A stretch of DNA of 64,000 nucleotides from Bacillus_AB infantis_C. Lineage in GTDB: Bacteria > Bacillota > Bacilli > Bacillales > Cytobacillaceae. A program made the position numbers and the translations under genes. The stretch covers positions 62,001 through 126,000 of the forward strand of contig NZ_JBNILH010000011.1 in assembly GCF_050107595.1 (NCBI RefSeq), in the 5' to 3' direction. Below the pieces are notes generated by a model that ran no database searches, was not told where the DNA came from, and worked only from the letters and a program-made list of their open reading frames with translations. The stretch's first letter is position 1. Each line of letters opens with the position of its first letter. Positions 24,548 through 32,365 of this stretch are shown one piece after another.

Positions 24548-24656
24548 TAGACTCTTTTCCTCTTGCTAATGGGGGCTGCTGATTTCCGCTTCAGCAGGTT
24601 TTCGGAATTTATATGGTAAGCCTTGGCTGAAACGTTATGCAGCTTAAATAGCTCTT
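24548..24656. repeat. Second, core-less copy of the repeat flanks
   Basis: GACTCTTTTCCTCTTGCTAA, then TGGGGGCTGCTGATTTCCGC, then TCAGCAGGTTTTCGGAATTT parallel the sequence before and after the core repeat (24227-24270 and 24443-24505), but the roughly 170-base core is absent. It looks like a diverged direct duplicate from which the core was lost, or into which it never inserted. The rest of 24457-24721 shows nothing else. Confidence 0.55.
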
Positions 24657-24721
24657 AGTCTGCTTATAACTTGATTTTGGAACCTTTTATTTACTGAACA
24701 CCTGTATTTCATCAGCTTCCC

Positions 24722-25438
24722 TTATAAGTCATCCACTACCAGATAAACAGCTTTTACTGGGCCATGTACGCCGACGATTAGGTTCATTTCGATGTCGGCG
24801 CTGTTGCTTGGGCCGGAGATGAAGTTGATGCAGGATGGGACTTCTTCTCCTCTGGCTGCCATTTCGTGGATGGCTTTGGCTGCCTGGGTCATTCTTGGTA
24901 CGATGGTGCTTTTTGGGATGATGGCAAAGTAGATGGCTGGCAGGAGGCTGACGGACCGCCCTTTTCCTTGGCCGCTGAATAGGACTACGGTTCCGGATTC
25001 TGCCAGGGTTGTGTCACTGAAGGTGATCCCGATATCGGCGGTTGCTGAAATGGCGAGGTTTTCTTCCCCGGCTTCAGGATCCCATACATGCAGATCGATC
25101 CCGTCCGTTTTAAGGATGCTTTGCATGCTGCCGAGCCCGCATTCTTCAAAACGGGGATCATCCCATGTGACGACCGATTTTCCGCCTGTTTCTTTTATCA
25201 GTTCTGTTATCAGAAAAGGAAGGTCAGCTGTTACTGTCCGGTGCACTTCTGTATGGATGATTTCACATTGCTTGATAAGGACCTCGGCAAGCTCATCCTG
25301 TGAAAAGCCCTTCAGGACCTCCCACTGCGGATTATGCTTCCAGGCCGGCTTTTCAACAGATTTGCGCCGTTCCCGTCCAAGATTCTTCGCCAGGTTATCC
25401 AGGAAAGAGGAGCGGTTTTGGATTTGTCCTGCAGGCAT
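24722..25438 (-). CDS. lutC: Lactate utilization protein C
   Basis: The 238-residue protein has the LUD (DUF162) domain: SVVTWDDPRFEECGLGSMQS, IGITFSDTTLAESGTVVLFS, and SLLPAIYFAIIPKSTIVPRM. With LutA and LutB it oxidises L-lactate to pyruvate. The TAESG/LAESGT block is also found in LutB. Its ATG overlaps the lutB stop as TAATG. It is the last gene of the operon. Confidence 0.93.
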   Translation of the reverse strand: MPAGQIQNRSSFLDNLAKNLGRERRKSVEKPAWKHNPQWEVLKGFSQDELAEVLIKQCEIIHTEVHRTVTADLPFLITELIKETGGKSVVTWDDPRFEECGLGSMQSILKTDGIDLHVWDPEAGEENLAISATADIGITFSDTTLAESGTVVLFSGQGKGRSVSLLPAIYFAIIPKSTIVPRMTQAAKAIHEMAARGEEVPSCINFISGPSNSADIEMNLIVGVHGPVKAVYLVVDDL

Positions 25439-26865
25439 TATTTGTCACCCTCTTTTTCTCTCTTTTTGAACCAGTCCCTGAACCGGTCTTTCTTAGGGGC
25501 AGGGAATTCTCGGATATCTGTCCAATTTTTCAGCGGTCCGGGTCCTTTGGAGATTTTCTCATCCTTTGAAAAGACGCCAAGTGCTGTCGGCGCAAGTTTT
25601 GAACCGATGTTGTACATGGCCGGTGAAGCGGTTCCCATACTGAAGGCCTTCATGGAAAGGTTCTCAAAAGCAGGGGCCCTGCCCTCTTTCTCGACGATTT
25701 CCTGGCGATGGCGCAGCAGATGCTCGTGAAGCGGGATCTTCACCGGGCACGCTTCCGTGCACGCAGCGCATAAGGTCGACGCGTAAGGAAGTTCTTTAAA
25801 TTCATCATATCCTCCCAATAATGGAGACAGGACAGCGCCGACTGGTCCTGGATAGATAGAGCCGTAAGAATGTCCTCCTACATGGCGGTAGACCGGGCAT
25901 ACATTGATGCAGGCTGCACAGCGGATGCAGTGCAGAATAGATTGAAAGGCCGTCCCCAATATCTTGGAGCGCCCATTATCGACGATGACCAGGTGGAATT
26001 CCTCCGGTCCGTCAACATCGCCCTCCTGCTTCGGCCCGGTCAGGCCGATAACATAGCTTGTAAGCTTCTGCCCGACTGCCGCCCTTGTCAAAAGGCTGAC
26101 CAGGACCTCCATTTCTTCCCATGTCGGAACAATCCGCTCCATCCCCATAACAGTGATCTGCGTCTTCGGGATTGCCGTTACCATTCTGGCATTTCCTTCA
26201 TTCGTCACAAGAGAAACCGTGCCGGACTCTGCAATCGCAAAATTGCAGCCTGTGATGCCGATGTCTGCCTCAAGGAATTCTTTGCGGAGCTTTTCCCGTG
26301 CAAACAAGGCCAGCTCTTCCGGCTTTTCCGTTTTGTCATAGCCAAGCTTCGCTTTGAACACATCGCGGATTTGTTCTTTGTTTTTATGAAGTGCGGGCGT
26401 GACGATATGGGAGGGCGGATCATGGTCATCGACCTGCAGGATCCACTCACCAAGGTCTGTTTCAATTACTTCACAGCCGGCCTTTTCAAGCGCCTCATTC
26501 ATATTAATTTCTTCTGTGACCATTGATTTGGACTTAACGACCTTTTTTCCTTTTTTCTGTTTTACAACATTCGTGATATAGTCATTCGCTTCTTCCGCCG
26601 TTTCCGCGAAAAAGACATGTCCGCCGCGCTTTGCGACATTTTCGCTCAGCTGCTCCAGATAGTAGTCAAGATTTTCAATTGTATGGGAGCGGATTTCTTC
26701 GCCAAGCTGGCGCCAGTCCTCCCAGTTCCCGAGCTCTTCCGCTGCATTCAGGCGCCCTGTCCGGAAGCGCCCCTGTGCAGAGGAAACGGCTCCGCGCATA
26801 AACGTATCATTGATGCCGCCGGCGACCCGTTCCTTGAAGGGCTTATCCCCAATCTTCATTGCCAT
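25438..26865 (-). CDS. lutB: Lactate utilization iron-sulfur protein B
   Basis: The 475-residue protein combines an N-terminal LUD domain (about 60-300, with ITGCNFAIAESGTVSLVTNE) with two ferredoxin-like clusters. Cluster one is CIRCAACINVCP (Cys313, 316, 319, 323). Cluster two is CAACTEACPVKIP (Cys366, 369, 373). It carries electrons from lactate oxidation. Length matches LutB of B. subtilis closely. It starts 27 bases after lutA and is coupled to lutC. Confidence 0.95.
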   Translation of the reverse strand: MAMKIGDKPFKERVAGGINDTFMRGAVSSAQGRFRTGRLNAAEELGNWEDWRQLGEEIRSHTIENLDYYLEQLSENVAKRGGHVFFAETAEEANDYITNVVKQKKGKKVVKSKSMVTEEINMNEALEKAGCEVIETDLGEWILQVDDHDPPSHIVTPALHKNKEQIRDVFKAKLGYDKTEKPEELALFAREKLRKEFLEADIGITGCNFAIAESGTVSLVTNEGNARMVTAIPKTQITVMGMERIVPTWEEMEVLVSLLTRAAVGQKLTSYVIGLTGPKQEGDVDGPEEFHLVIVDNGRSKILGTAFQSILHCIRCAACINVCPVYRHVGGHSYGSIYPGPVGAVLSPLLGGYDEFKELPYASTLCAACTEACPVKIPLHEHLLRHRQEIVEKEGRAPAFENLSMKAFSMGTASPAMYNIGSKLAPTALGVFSKDEKISKGPGPLKNWTDIREFPAPKKDRFRDWFKKREKEGDK

Positions 26866-26892
26866 TTTTATTCCCCCTCTTTCTCTGCCCTT

Positions 26893-27609
26893 TTACCTGC
26901 TGTTCAGGACGGATGCTATATGCATCACTTTAATCTGCTTGCCGTGCCTCTCGATACGCCCGCCGATATTCATCAGGCAGCCGCAATCGCCGCCTATTAA
27001 AATATCAGCTTCTGATTCTTCAATATGCATGACTTTTTCATCGACCATCTGCTCTGAAATCGGTGTCATTTTTACAGAAAAAGTGCCTCCAAACCCGCAG
27101 CAGTCATAACTGTTCTGGAGCGGTCTCATTTCAAGCCCCTTTACATTGCTCAGCAGCTTCATCGGCGCTTCCTTCACTCCGAGGAGCCTCGTCATATGGC
27201 AGGAAGTATGGTAGGTTGCCTTCCCATCGAGCCTGGCACCGACATCCTCAACGCCGAGCACATCAACAATGAACTGTGTCAGTTCAAACGTTTTATCAGC
27301 CAGACGCTGGGCGCTCTCTTCCCATTTCGGGTCCCCTTTGAAAATATGGGGATATTCTTTGAACATCGTGCTGCACGACCCGGAAGGAGAAACCACATAA
27401 TCTGCATGCTCAAAAACTTTTATCATATGTATCATCGATTCTTTCGCTTTTTCCACATAGCCGCTGTTATAGGCAGGCTGCCCGCAGCAGGTCTGGCGCT
27501 CCGGGAAATCGACCTCGCAGCCGAGCCTTTCAAGCAGCTCCACGGTATCTTTTCCCGCTTCCGTCTGGAATATATCGATCAGGCAGGTCACAAATAATGA
27601 TACTTTCAT
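26893..27609 (-). CDS. lutA: Lactate utilization protein A (CCG domain)
   Basis: The 238-residue protein has two cysteine-rich CCG domains: RQTCCGQPAYNSGY and SYDCCGFGGTFSVKM, which bind an Fe-S cofactor as in glycolate oxidase/heterodisulfide reductase subunits. I placed the start at MKVSLFVTCLIDIF because AAAGGTG lies 8 bases upstream and the length then equals known LutA; an upstream in-frame ATG adds 18 basic residues without a ribosome-binding site. It is the first gene of lutABC, with a LutR-type palindrome about 110 bases upstream. Confidence 0.94.
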   Translation of the reverse strand: MKVSLFVTCLIDIFQTEAGKDTVELLERLGCEVDFPERQTCCGQPAYNSGYVEKAKESMIHMIKVFEHADYVVSPSGSCSTMFKEYPHIFKGDPKWEESAQRLADKTFELTQFIVDVLGVEDVGARLDGKATYHTSCHMTRLLGVKEAPMKLLSNVKGLEMRPLQNSYDCCGFGGTFSVKMTPISEQMVDEKVMHIEESEADILIGGDCGCLMNIGGRIERHGKQIKVMHIASVLNSR

Positions 27610-27718
27610 CGTTTTCACCTTTTCCCTTGTTATCGCTTTCACTTCTTTTGAAAGCTGATTCACTTTTTCAACTTTTGTTACTATATAGTTTAAATCTTTA
27701 TAGGTTTATAGTCAACAG

Positions 27719-27731
27719 GTCATCAGATGAC
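27719..27731 (-). promoter_or_regulatory. LutR-type operator upstream of lutABC
   Basis: GTCATCAGATGAC is a perfect 13-base palindrome around a central A. The identical sequence occurs upstream of lutP at 29628-29640. FadR-type GntR regulators bind such sites, and the lutR gene lies nearby. Confidence 0.85.
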
Positions 27732-27765
27732 TTTAGTATACTAAAATACTCTTCCGAGAAAAAGA

Positions 27766-27788
27766 CAGGCCCCAATATAGGGAACCTG
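27766..27788 (-). terminator. Terminator of lutP
   Basis: CAGGCCCC pairs with the GGGAACCTG arm (two G-T pairs on the transcript), followed by TTTTTC on the minus strand, 8 bases beyond the lutP stop. Confidence 0.75.
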
Positions 27789-27795
27789 CCGATTA

Positions 27796-29580
27796 TCAAG
27801 CGGTTTTTTTCAGCTGCCTGCTTTCCGTACGGTTTTGTTTTTCCCCTTTGTACAGCATTACGAGGATGAAGCCGGCGGCAAGCGCGAGGATGGCTGTCCC
27901 TGCATTCAAGCCGAAGCCATTGATGGCTGTATAGCCGATACCCCCGGCAAAAATGACATAGAAGGTCATCGGGATCAGTGTTTTTCTGATCAAATTTCCT
28001 TCTTTTCCGATCAGGCCTGCAGAAGAGGACGCAGCCACAACATTGTGCACACAGATCATATTGCCGGCAGCTCCGCCGACTGCCTGCAGGGCAACGATTG
28101 TGGCAGGGGCTGCCATGATATTGTCTGCCACCCCGAACTGGAAGAGCGAAAACATCATATTGCTGATTGTATTGCTTCCGGCCGCAAATGCGCCGATTGC
28201 TCCGATCGTCGGTGCTGCAAGCGGCCAATAGGAGCCGAATACCTCTGATATGCCCTCTGCAAGTGCGAGCGGCATGCTGGTATAGTCAGCAGCGTTGACG
28301 CCGGAATTGATGAATACCTGCACCATCGGCACCGCGAAAATCAGGGCTGCCATGGCACTGACAACGGTCTTGAATGAATCTTTGACCGCCCGGCCGTATG
28401 CCTTCATATTCATCCTGAAAATAAGGATGGAAATCAGTGATACAGCAATGAATATAACACCGGGAATATTCAATGGCTTGGATTCAACTGTGATGACTGT
28501 CCCGAATACATTTTCAAGACTGATGACCCAGGACTGGATCCAGCCGGCAAACGGGAGGGTCTTCAGTCTTGTCAGCACCAGCAGTACTGCAACAAGGATG
28601 TAAGGCATCCAGGCTGCCAGGAAAGAGACAGGCTTTTTCGCAGCATCTTCTTTATCAACCTGGAGGGTTCCCGTCCAGGCAGGATCCCAGCTGTTTGCTG
28701 AATCAAAATCCCAGGACTTTTTCGGAACAAGGAATCCCTTCCTTGCTGCCGGCACCACAATGGCGAGTCCTATCAAACCGCCGATCATGGACGGAAATTC
28801 CGGTCCAAGGAGATTGGCCACAAGCGCGTAAGGCACCGTGAATGCGAGTCCTGCGAAAATAGCAAACTTCCAGATGGCAAGTCCTTCTGCAATCGATTTA
28901 TTTTTGCCGAAGAAATAAGTCAGCATCGTAACCATAAAGAGCGGGATGAATATCCCGATCACTCCGTGGATCAGGGCAACCTGGCCGCCGATTCCGTTTA
29001 TGTATGCCTCCATCGTTGTCCCTTGTTCAGCAACATAGCTTTGGACAAGCGGTGAATCCTTCAAGCCGGTATTGACGCCGATCAGGATCGGTGTACCCAC
29101 GGCTCCATATGACACCGGCGTTGACTGCAGGATCAGGGCAACCATGACAGCTCCCATCGCGGGGAATCCAATTGCTACAAGGAGCGGACCAACAATTGTC
29201 GCCGGGGCTCCCCATCCTGCAGCACCTTCCAGGAAGGAACCGAACAGCCAGCAGACGATGATCGTCTGGACGCGCCTGTCAGGCGAGATGCTCATAAAGC
29301 CTTTACGTATCGTAAAGATGGCACCGCTTTCTTTCAAGGTGTTAAGAAGCAGGATTGCTCCGAAGACAATCACCCCTACTTCAAGGGCGGTCGCCAGGCC
29401 TTTGACAGCAGCAGCCCCGATCTGGGCGCCAGGCACCTTCCACACAGCCATGGCCATCAGGACGGTTACGATCAGCGATAAAGGCATCGCCTTATTCGCT
29501 GGCCATCTCAATATGACTAAAAAAACAAATACCGAAACAATCGGCACGGTAGCAATGAGAGCGAGCATTCCAATACTCAT
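27796..29580 (-). CDS. lutP: L-lactate permease
   Basis: The 594-residue protein is an LctP/LldP-family lactate:H+ symporter with about 14 membrane helices. Recognisable parts are SFLEGAAGWGAPATIVGPLL, VALILQSTPVSYGAVGTPIL, and GAIGAFAAGSNTISNMMFSL. Start chosen at MSIGMLALIA because AAGGAGAG lies 8 bases before it; the longer start at 29619 overlaps the operator region and lacks a site. It brings lactate to the LutABC enzymes. A copy of the LutR palindrome lies 48-60 bases upstream. Confidence 0.92.
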   Translation of the reverse strand: MSIGMLALIATVPIVSVFVFLVILRWPANKAMPLSLIVTVLMAMAVWKVPGAQIGAAAVKGLATALEVGVIVFGAILLLNTLKESGAIFTIRKGFMSISPDRRVQTIIVCWLFGSFLEGAAGWGAPATIVGPLLVAIGFPAMGAVMVALILQSTPVSYGAVGTPILIGVNTGLKDSPLVQSYVAEQGTTMEAYINGIGGQVALIHGVIGIFIPLFMVTMLTYFFGKNKSIAEGLAIWKFAIFAGLAFTVPYALVANLLGPEFPSMIGGLIGLAIVVPAARKGFLVPKKSWDFDSANSWDPAWTGTLQVDKEDAAKKPVSFLAAWMPYILVAVLLVLTRLKTLPFAGWIQSWVISLENVFGTVITVESKPLNIPGVIFIAVSLISILIFRMNMKAYGRAVKDSFKTVVSAMAALIFAVPMVQVFINSGVNAADYTSMPLALAEGISEVFGSYWPLAAPTIGAIGAFAAGSNTISNMMFSLFQFGVADNIMAAPATIVALQAVGGAAGNMICVHNVVAASSSAGLIGKEGNLIRKTLIPMTFYVIFAGGIGYTAINGFGLNAGTAILALAAGFILVMLYKGEKQNRTESRQLKKTA

Positions 29581-29627
29581 CGTTTTTCTCTCCTTTTTAA
29601 TAGCATATTCATTCATCATGTTAACAG

Positions 29628-29640
29628 GTCATCAGATGAC
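29628..29640 (-). promoter_or_regulatory. LutR-type operator upstream of lutP
   Basis: GTCATCAGATGAC is identical to the site before lutA; the shared word extends to ACAGGTCATCAGATGACTTT. This links permease and enzyme operon in one regulon. Confidence 0.85.
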
Positions 29641-29790
29641 TTTATTCTATTAAACAGTATAAGTAAAACGCTTTCACATTACAATAGGAAATTTTCAGAT
29701 ATTTACGTTTGCAGGGAGTCCCCCACGTTTGGAGGAGGCGGTTTTAAGTAGATTCCTAGGTGCCAAACAATGAATCATAGAAAATAAATA

Positions 29791-29817
29791 AGCCTGCATC
29801 CCCCTCGGATGCAGGCT
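29791..29817 (-). terminator. Terminator of lutR
   Basis: A perfect 11-bp stem AGCCTGCATCC/GGATGCAGGCT followed by TATTTATTT on the minus strand, directly after the stop. Confidence 0.9.
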
Positions 29818-29818
29818 C

Positions 29819-30547
29819 TCACTCTTCCATTTCGTTCATATATTTCATCAGGACCTCTTCCACACTATGCAGGTGGTCGAGCATCAGCTGCTGGGCGCGG
29901 GGCCCATCCTGGTCCCGGATGCTTTCATAGATGCTCTGGTGCTCTAGCGTGAGGCGACCCAAAGCTTTTTCTGTAGAATACAGCCAGATTCTCCTTGTCT
30001 CACGCATGGTGGTCACCATCATTTCGGAGACATTATTCATCAGGCTGATCAGCAGATCATTTTGCGACGCCGTGGCAATCGCCATATGAAACTGAAAATC
30101 CGCTTCTTCCCCAAGCTCTTCATCGCTGGCCTTTTTCATCTGCTCAAGCGCTGCTTCAATTTCAGCCAGCTGCTCTTCCGTACGCCTTTCTGCAGCAGCG
30201 CTGACGGCACCGACCTCAAGGATCCTCCGCACCTCCAGAAGATTTTTGACATCGGTCTTTTTCATCAGCATGGCTGTAAACACCGGAAGCGTCAGCATAT
30301 TGGATTCAAATTCCCTGATATAGGTTCCCTCGCCCTGATGCATTTCCACAAGCCCCATGGCACGCAAAGCGCTCAAGGCCTCCCGGACCGCAGACCTGCC
30401 AACCTGGAAGTTTTCCGCCAGCTGCTGGACCGAAGCAAGCTTATCCCCCGGCTTCAGCTCGCCTGACTTGATCATATCCATAAGCGCTTCAGCGATTTCT
30501 TCATATATTTTGCGCGGTTTAATCCGTTTATAGTTCACATGGCTCAC
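29819..30547 (-). CDS. lutR: GntR/FadR family regulator of lactate utilization
   Basis: The 242-residue protein has an N-terminal winged helix (IYEEIAEALMDMIKSGELKP, then NFQVGRSAVREALSALRAMG) and an all-helical FCD ligand domain with the metal-binding residues in ADFQFHMAIATASQN and LDHLHSVEEVL. It lies directly upstream of lutP on the same strand. The two identical palindromes in front of lutA and lutP fit a FadR-type dimer. LutR of B. subtilis represses lutABC in the absence of lactate. Confidence 0.9.
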   Translation of the reverse strand: MSHVNYKRIKPRKIYEEIAEALMDMIKSGELKPGDKLASVQQLAENFQVGRSAVREALSALRAMGLVEMHQGEGTYIREFESNMLTLPVFTAMLMKKTDVKNLLEVRRILEVGAVSAAAERRTEEQLAEIEAALEQMKKASDEELGEEADFQFHMAIATASQNDLLISLMNNVSEMMVTTMRETRRIWLYSTEKALGRLTLEHQSIYESIRDQDGPRAQQLMLDHLHSVEEVLMKYMNEMEE

Positions 30548-30623
30548 CCCATTATCCTTCTGATTCTGATTTTATAGCATTATGGATGAACGGACAATGC
30601 GGAGAGGCCGGCTAAAATCCTTT

Positions 30624-31331
30624 TTATCTGGAACGGGGTTCGGTCAGCGGCTTTTCAGCCCGATAATACAGCTGAGAATCCGGCCCTGAAATCAATACAC
30701 CACTCCCATCCTTTTCAATATAAATGACTGACTCCAGGCCGCTTCCCCATTTAGGCTCTGTCCCGGAAAGAAGATAAGGGAATCTTTCATCACGAGTCTC
30801 GTCCATCGTAATTTCCCTGTACCATTCTTCACTATTAACATTTTCCCTGTTCCATGTTTCTGTCTCCAGCAGTGCTCCCGGAAGGAGAACTGCCTGTTCT
30901 GCTGAAGGGTGCAGCAGGACCACTTCTGCATCTTCAACACTGGCCAAATAGACTGCAGGATCCTTTGTGTCATAGACCCCATGGTAAAACATAGCCGCTG
31001 CAAGTGAAGCCGCAAGCAAAACAAAATTGGCGGCAAACCCTAGCCAGGCAAAACGCCGGTACTTTGCCCATCTCCCTTTTTTGCCCCTGGAGAAAAAATA
31101 GAGGATCCATACCCCGAGAGGCAGAATCGGCAGCCGGATGAGCAGGCCGTCACTTTGCCAGTTAATTGAAAAAGAAAAGAGTCCAATAAACATAATGAGG
31201 ATGATTTTTAATACCTTTGGCTTTTCATCCTGCTTTTTATATAAAACGATTGCAGCAATCACAACAGCTGCATAAGCCAATGTGGTGGCTGCCCATTCTA
31301 CTGCGTTACCTGTAAAATTCAGATTGATCAT
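30624..31331 (-). CDS. Membrane protein of unknown function
   Basis: The 235-residue protein has about four N-terminal membrane helices (about 10-30, 38-55, 60-80, 92-115), then a soluble domain of about 120 residues with YLASVEDAEVVLLHPSAEQA and the acidic MDETRDERFPYL. I recognise no family. The start at MINLNFTG is supported by AGGAGG 8 bases upstream; a longer frame begins 21 codons earlier without support. It is preceded on the same strand by a NTF2-like gene with a terminator between, so it is probably separate. Confidence 0.75.
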   Translation of the reverse strand: MINLNFTGNAVEWAATTLAYAAVVIAAIVLYKKQDEKPKVLKIILIMFIGLFSFSINWQSDGLLIRLPILPLGVWILYFFSRGKKGRWAKYRRFAWLGFAANFVLLAASLAAAMFYHGVYDTKDPAVYLASVEDAEVVLLHPSAEQAVLLPGALLETETWNRENVNSEEWYREITMDETRDERFPYLLSGTEPKWGSGLESVIYIEKDGSGVLISGPDSQLYYRAEKPLTEPRSR

Positions 31332-31383
31332 GGAGCTCACCTCCTGCTGGTTCCATTTACTGTTATATGTATGATAACAAAGA

Positions 31384-31410
31384 AAAAGGACCACTGCGCA
31401 TGGTCCTTTT
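31384..31410. terminator. Terminator after the NTF2-like gene
   Basis: A perfect 10-bp stem AAAAGGACCA/TGGTCCTTTT; on the minus strand it ends in TTTTTCTTT. Confidence 0.85.
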
Positions 31411-31835
31411 CAGATATGCTGCTGGAGCTGCAGGCTGCCGATTCTTTCCGGGGAAATTCCTGTTTCTACATAGCTTCTGGCCTGCTTCCAGCTGCCTTCT
31501 CCGTCTTTTTTGAATGTATCGAAAAAAAGATTGGCGGTACCAGTCCTCTCTCCCTTTAAGATGATTGAAGCCGACAATACCGCCATCACTTCATCTTCCT
31601 TCAGCGGAATAACAGCCAGCTCCTTCAAATCCCAGCTTCCTTCATTCTCTTTTACATACTGAAAGCCCTGCTCCCAGCCTTTGACCGACTCACCGTAGCC
31701 ATAATCATCAATTTGATTTCCGCGGATTTCCCTTGCCTGATAATCCTTTGAAATCAGCTTTTTCATTTCTTCAAGCGATGAGTTCCTCCAGACTTGGAGA
31801 TAATGGTTGAGAAAAGCTCTGAAATCCTGTTCCAT
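31410..31835 (-). CDS. NTF2/SnoaL-like fold protein
   Basis: The 141-residue protein has a cone-like alpha+beta pattern: an N-terminal helix FRAFLNHYLQVWRNSSLEEM, KLISKDYQAREIRGN, and four beta strands ending in SWKQARSYVETGIS. This arrangement is typical of NTF2-like proteins such as the DUF4440 group, which serve as small-ligand binders or enzymes. No catalytic residues can be named. GAGGAAG lies upstream of the ATG. Its stop codon lies next to the terminator. Confidence 0.6.
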   Translation of the reverse strand: MEQDFRAFLNHYLQVWRNSSLEEMKKLISKDYQAREIRGNQIDDYGYGESVKGWEQGFQYVKENEGSWDLKELAVIPLKEDEVMAVLSASIILKGERTGTANLFFDTFKKDGEGSWKQARSYVETGISPERIGSLQLQQHI

Positions 31836-32013
31836 ATTTCTTCCTCCTAAAAATCTTCTGTCACTTACTTCTCTAGGCAGGGACTTTTCTCCTTTTTATT
31901 AAAAGAAACAATTGTCTTATGTAAAGTAACTTGGCTCCCTTTCCAATATCGAAGCATAAAACCCCCAATTCAAGCCATATTAAAAGCAGACTACCATGAA
32001 GGGAGACAGCATA

Positions 32014-32316
32014 GTGGAATCGATGACGCGGGAGCAGATTCTGGCGGATTTGCAGAGGTCTTTTGAGGGCTATTTGAATGAATACGGGGCGGACAGCATT
32101 GGCACTTATGAGGAGCCGGGCCAGGGAGGGCGCTATTATTTTGGCTGCACGGTCAAGAAGGATGATCGGACGTTCCATATACATACACCTTTTGCACAGC
32201 AGGAGGATGGAAGTTTTACGGCTCTTGGAAACGGCTGGACGGCTGAGACGGATGATCCGAAGCTTCAGGATAAAAGGGGATATGGAGATCTGGAAAGTGC
32301 ACTCAAAGAAATTTAA
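32014..32316 (+). CDS. Small hypothetical protein (100 aa)
   Basis: The protein reads MESMTREQILADLQRSFEGY and later YYFGCTVKKDDRTFHIHTPF, a compact alpha/beta chain without membrane segments. I do not recognise the family. I chose a GTG start at 32014 because AGGGAG lies 8 bases upstream; the ATG at 31996 overlaps that ribosome-binding site, and the ATG at 32023 is less well placed. A terminator follows at once. It is convergent with the MHYT-GGDEF-EAL gene. Confidence 0.6.
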   Translation: MESMTREQILADLQRSFEGYLNEYGADSIGTYEEPGQGGRYYFGCTVKKDDRTFHIHTPFAQQEDGSFTALGNGWTAETDDPKLQDKRGYGDLESALKEI

Positions 32317-32325
32317 CATATAGGA

Positions 32326-32362
32326 AAGGCAGGCTGGAATAAAGTATCCGGCCTGCCTTCTT
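32326..32362. terminator. Bidirectional terminator
   Basis: AAGGCAGGC and GCCTGCCTT form a perfect 9-bp stem, strengthened by TGGA/TCCG inside, and a TTTTTTT run follows on the plus strand. Confidence 0.8.
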
Positions 32363-32365
32363 TTT

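Noticed and set aside
29072..29653. Long open frame (193 codons) on the plus strand opposite lutP
   Set aside because: It is antisense to a clear permease gene, lacks a ribosome-binding site and has a composition typical of a shadow frame.
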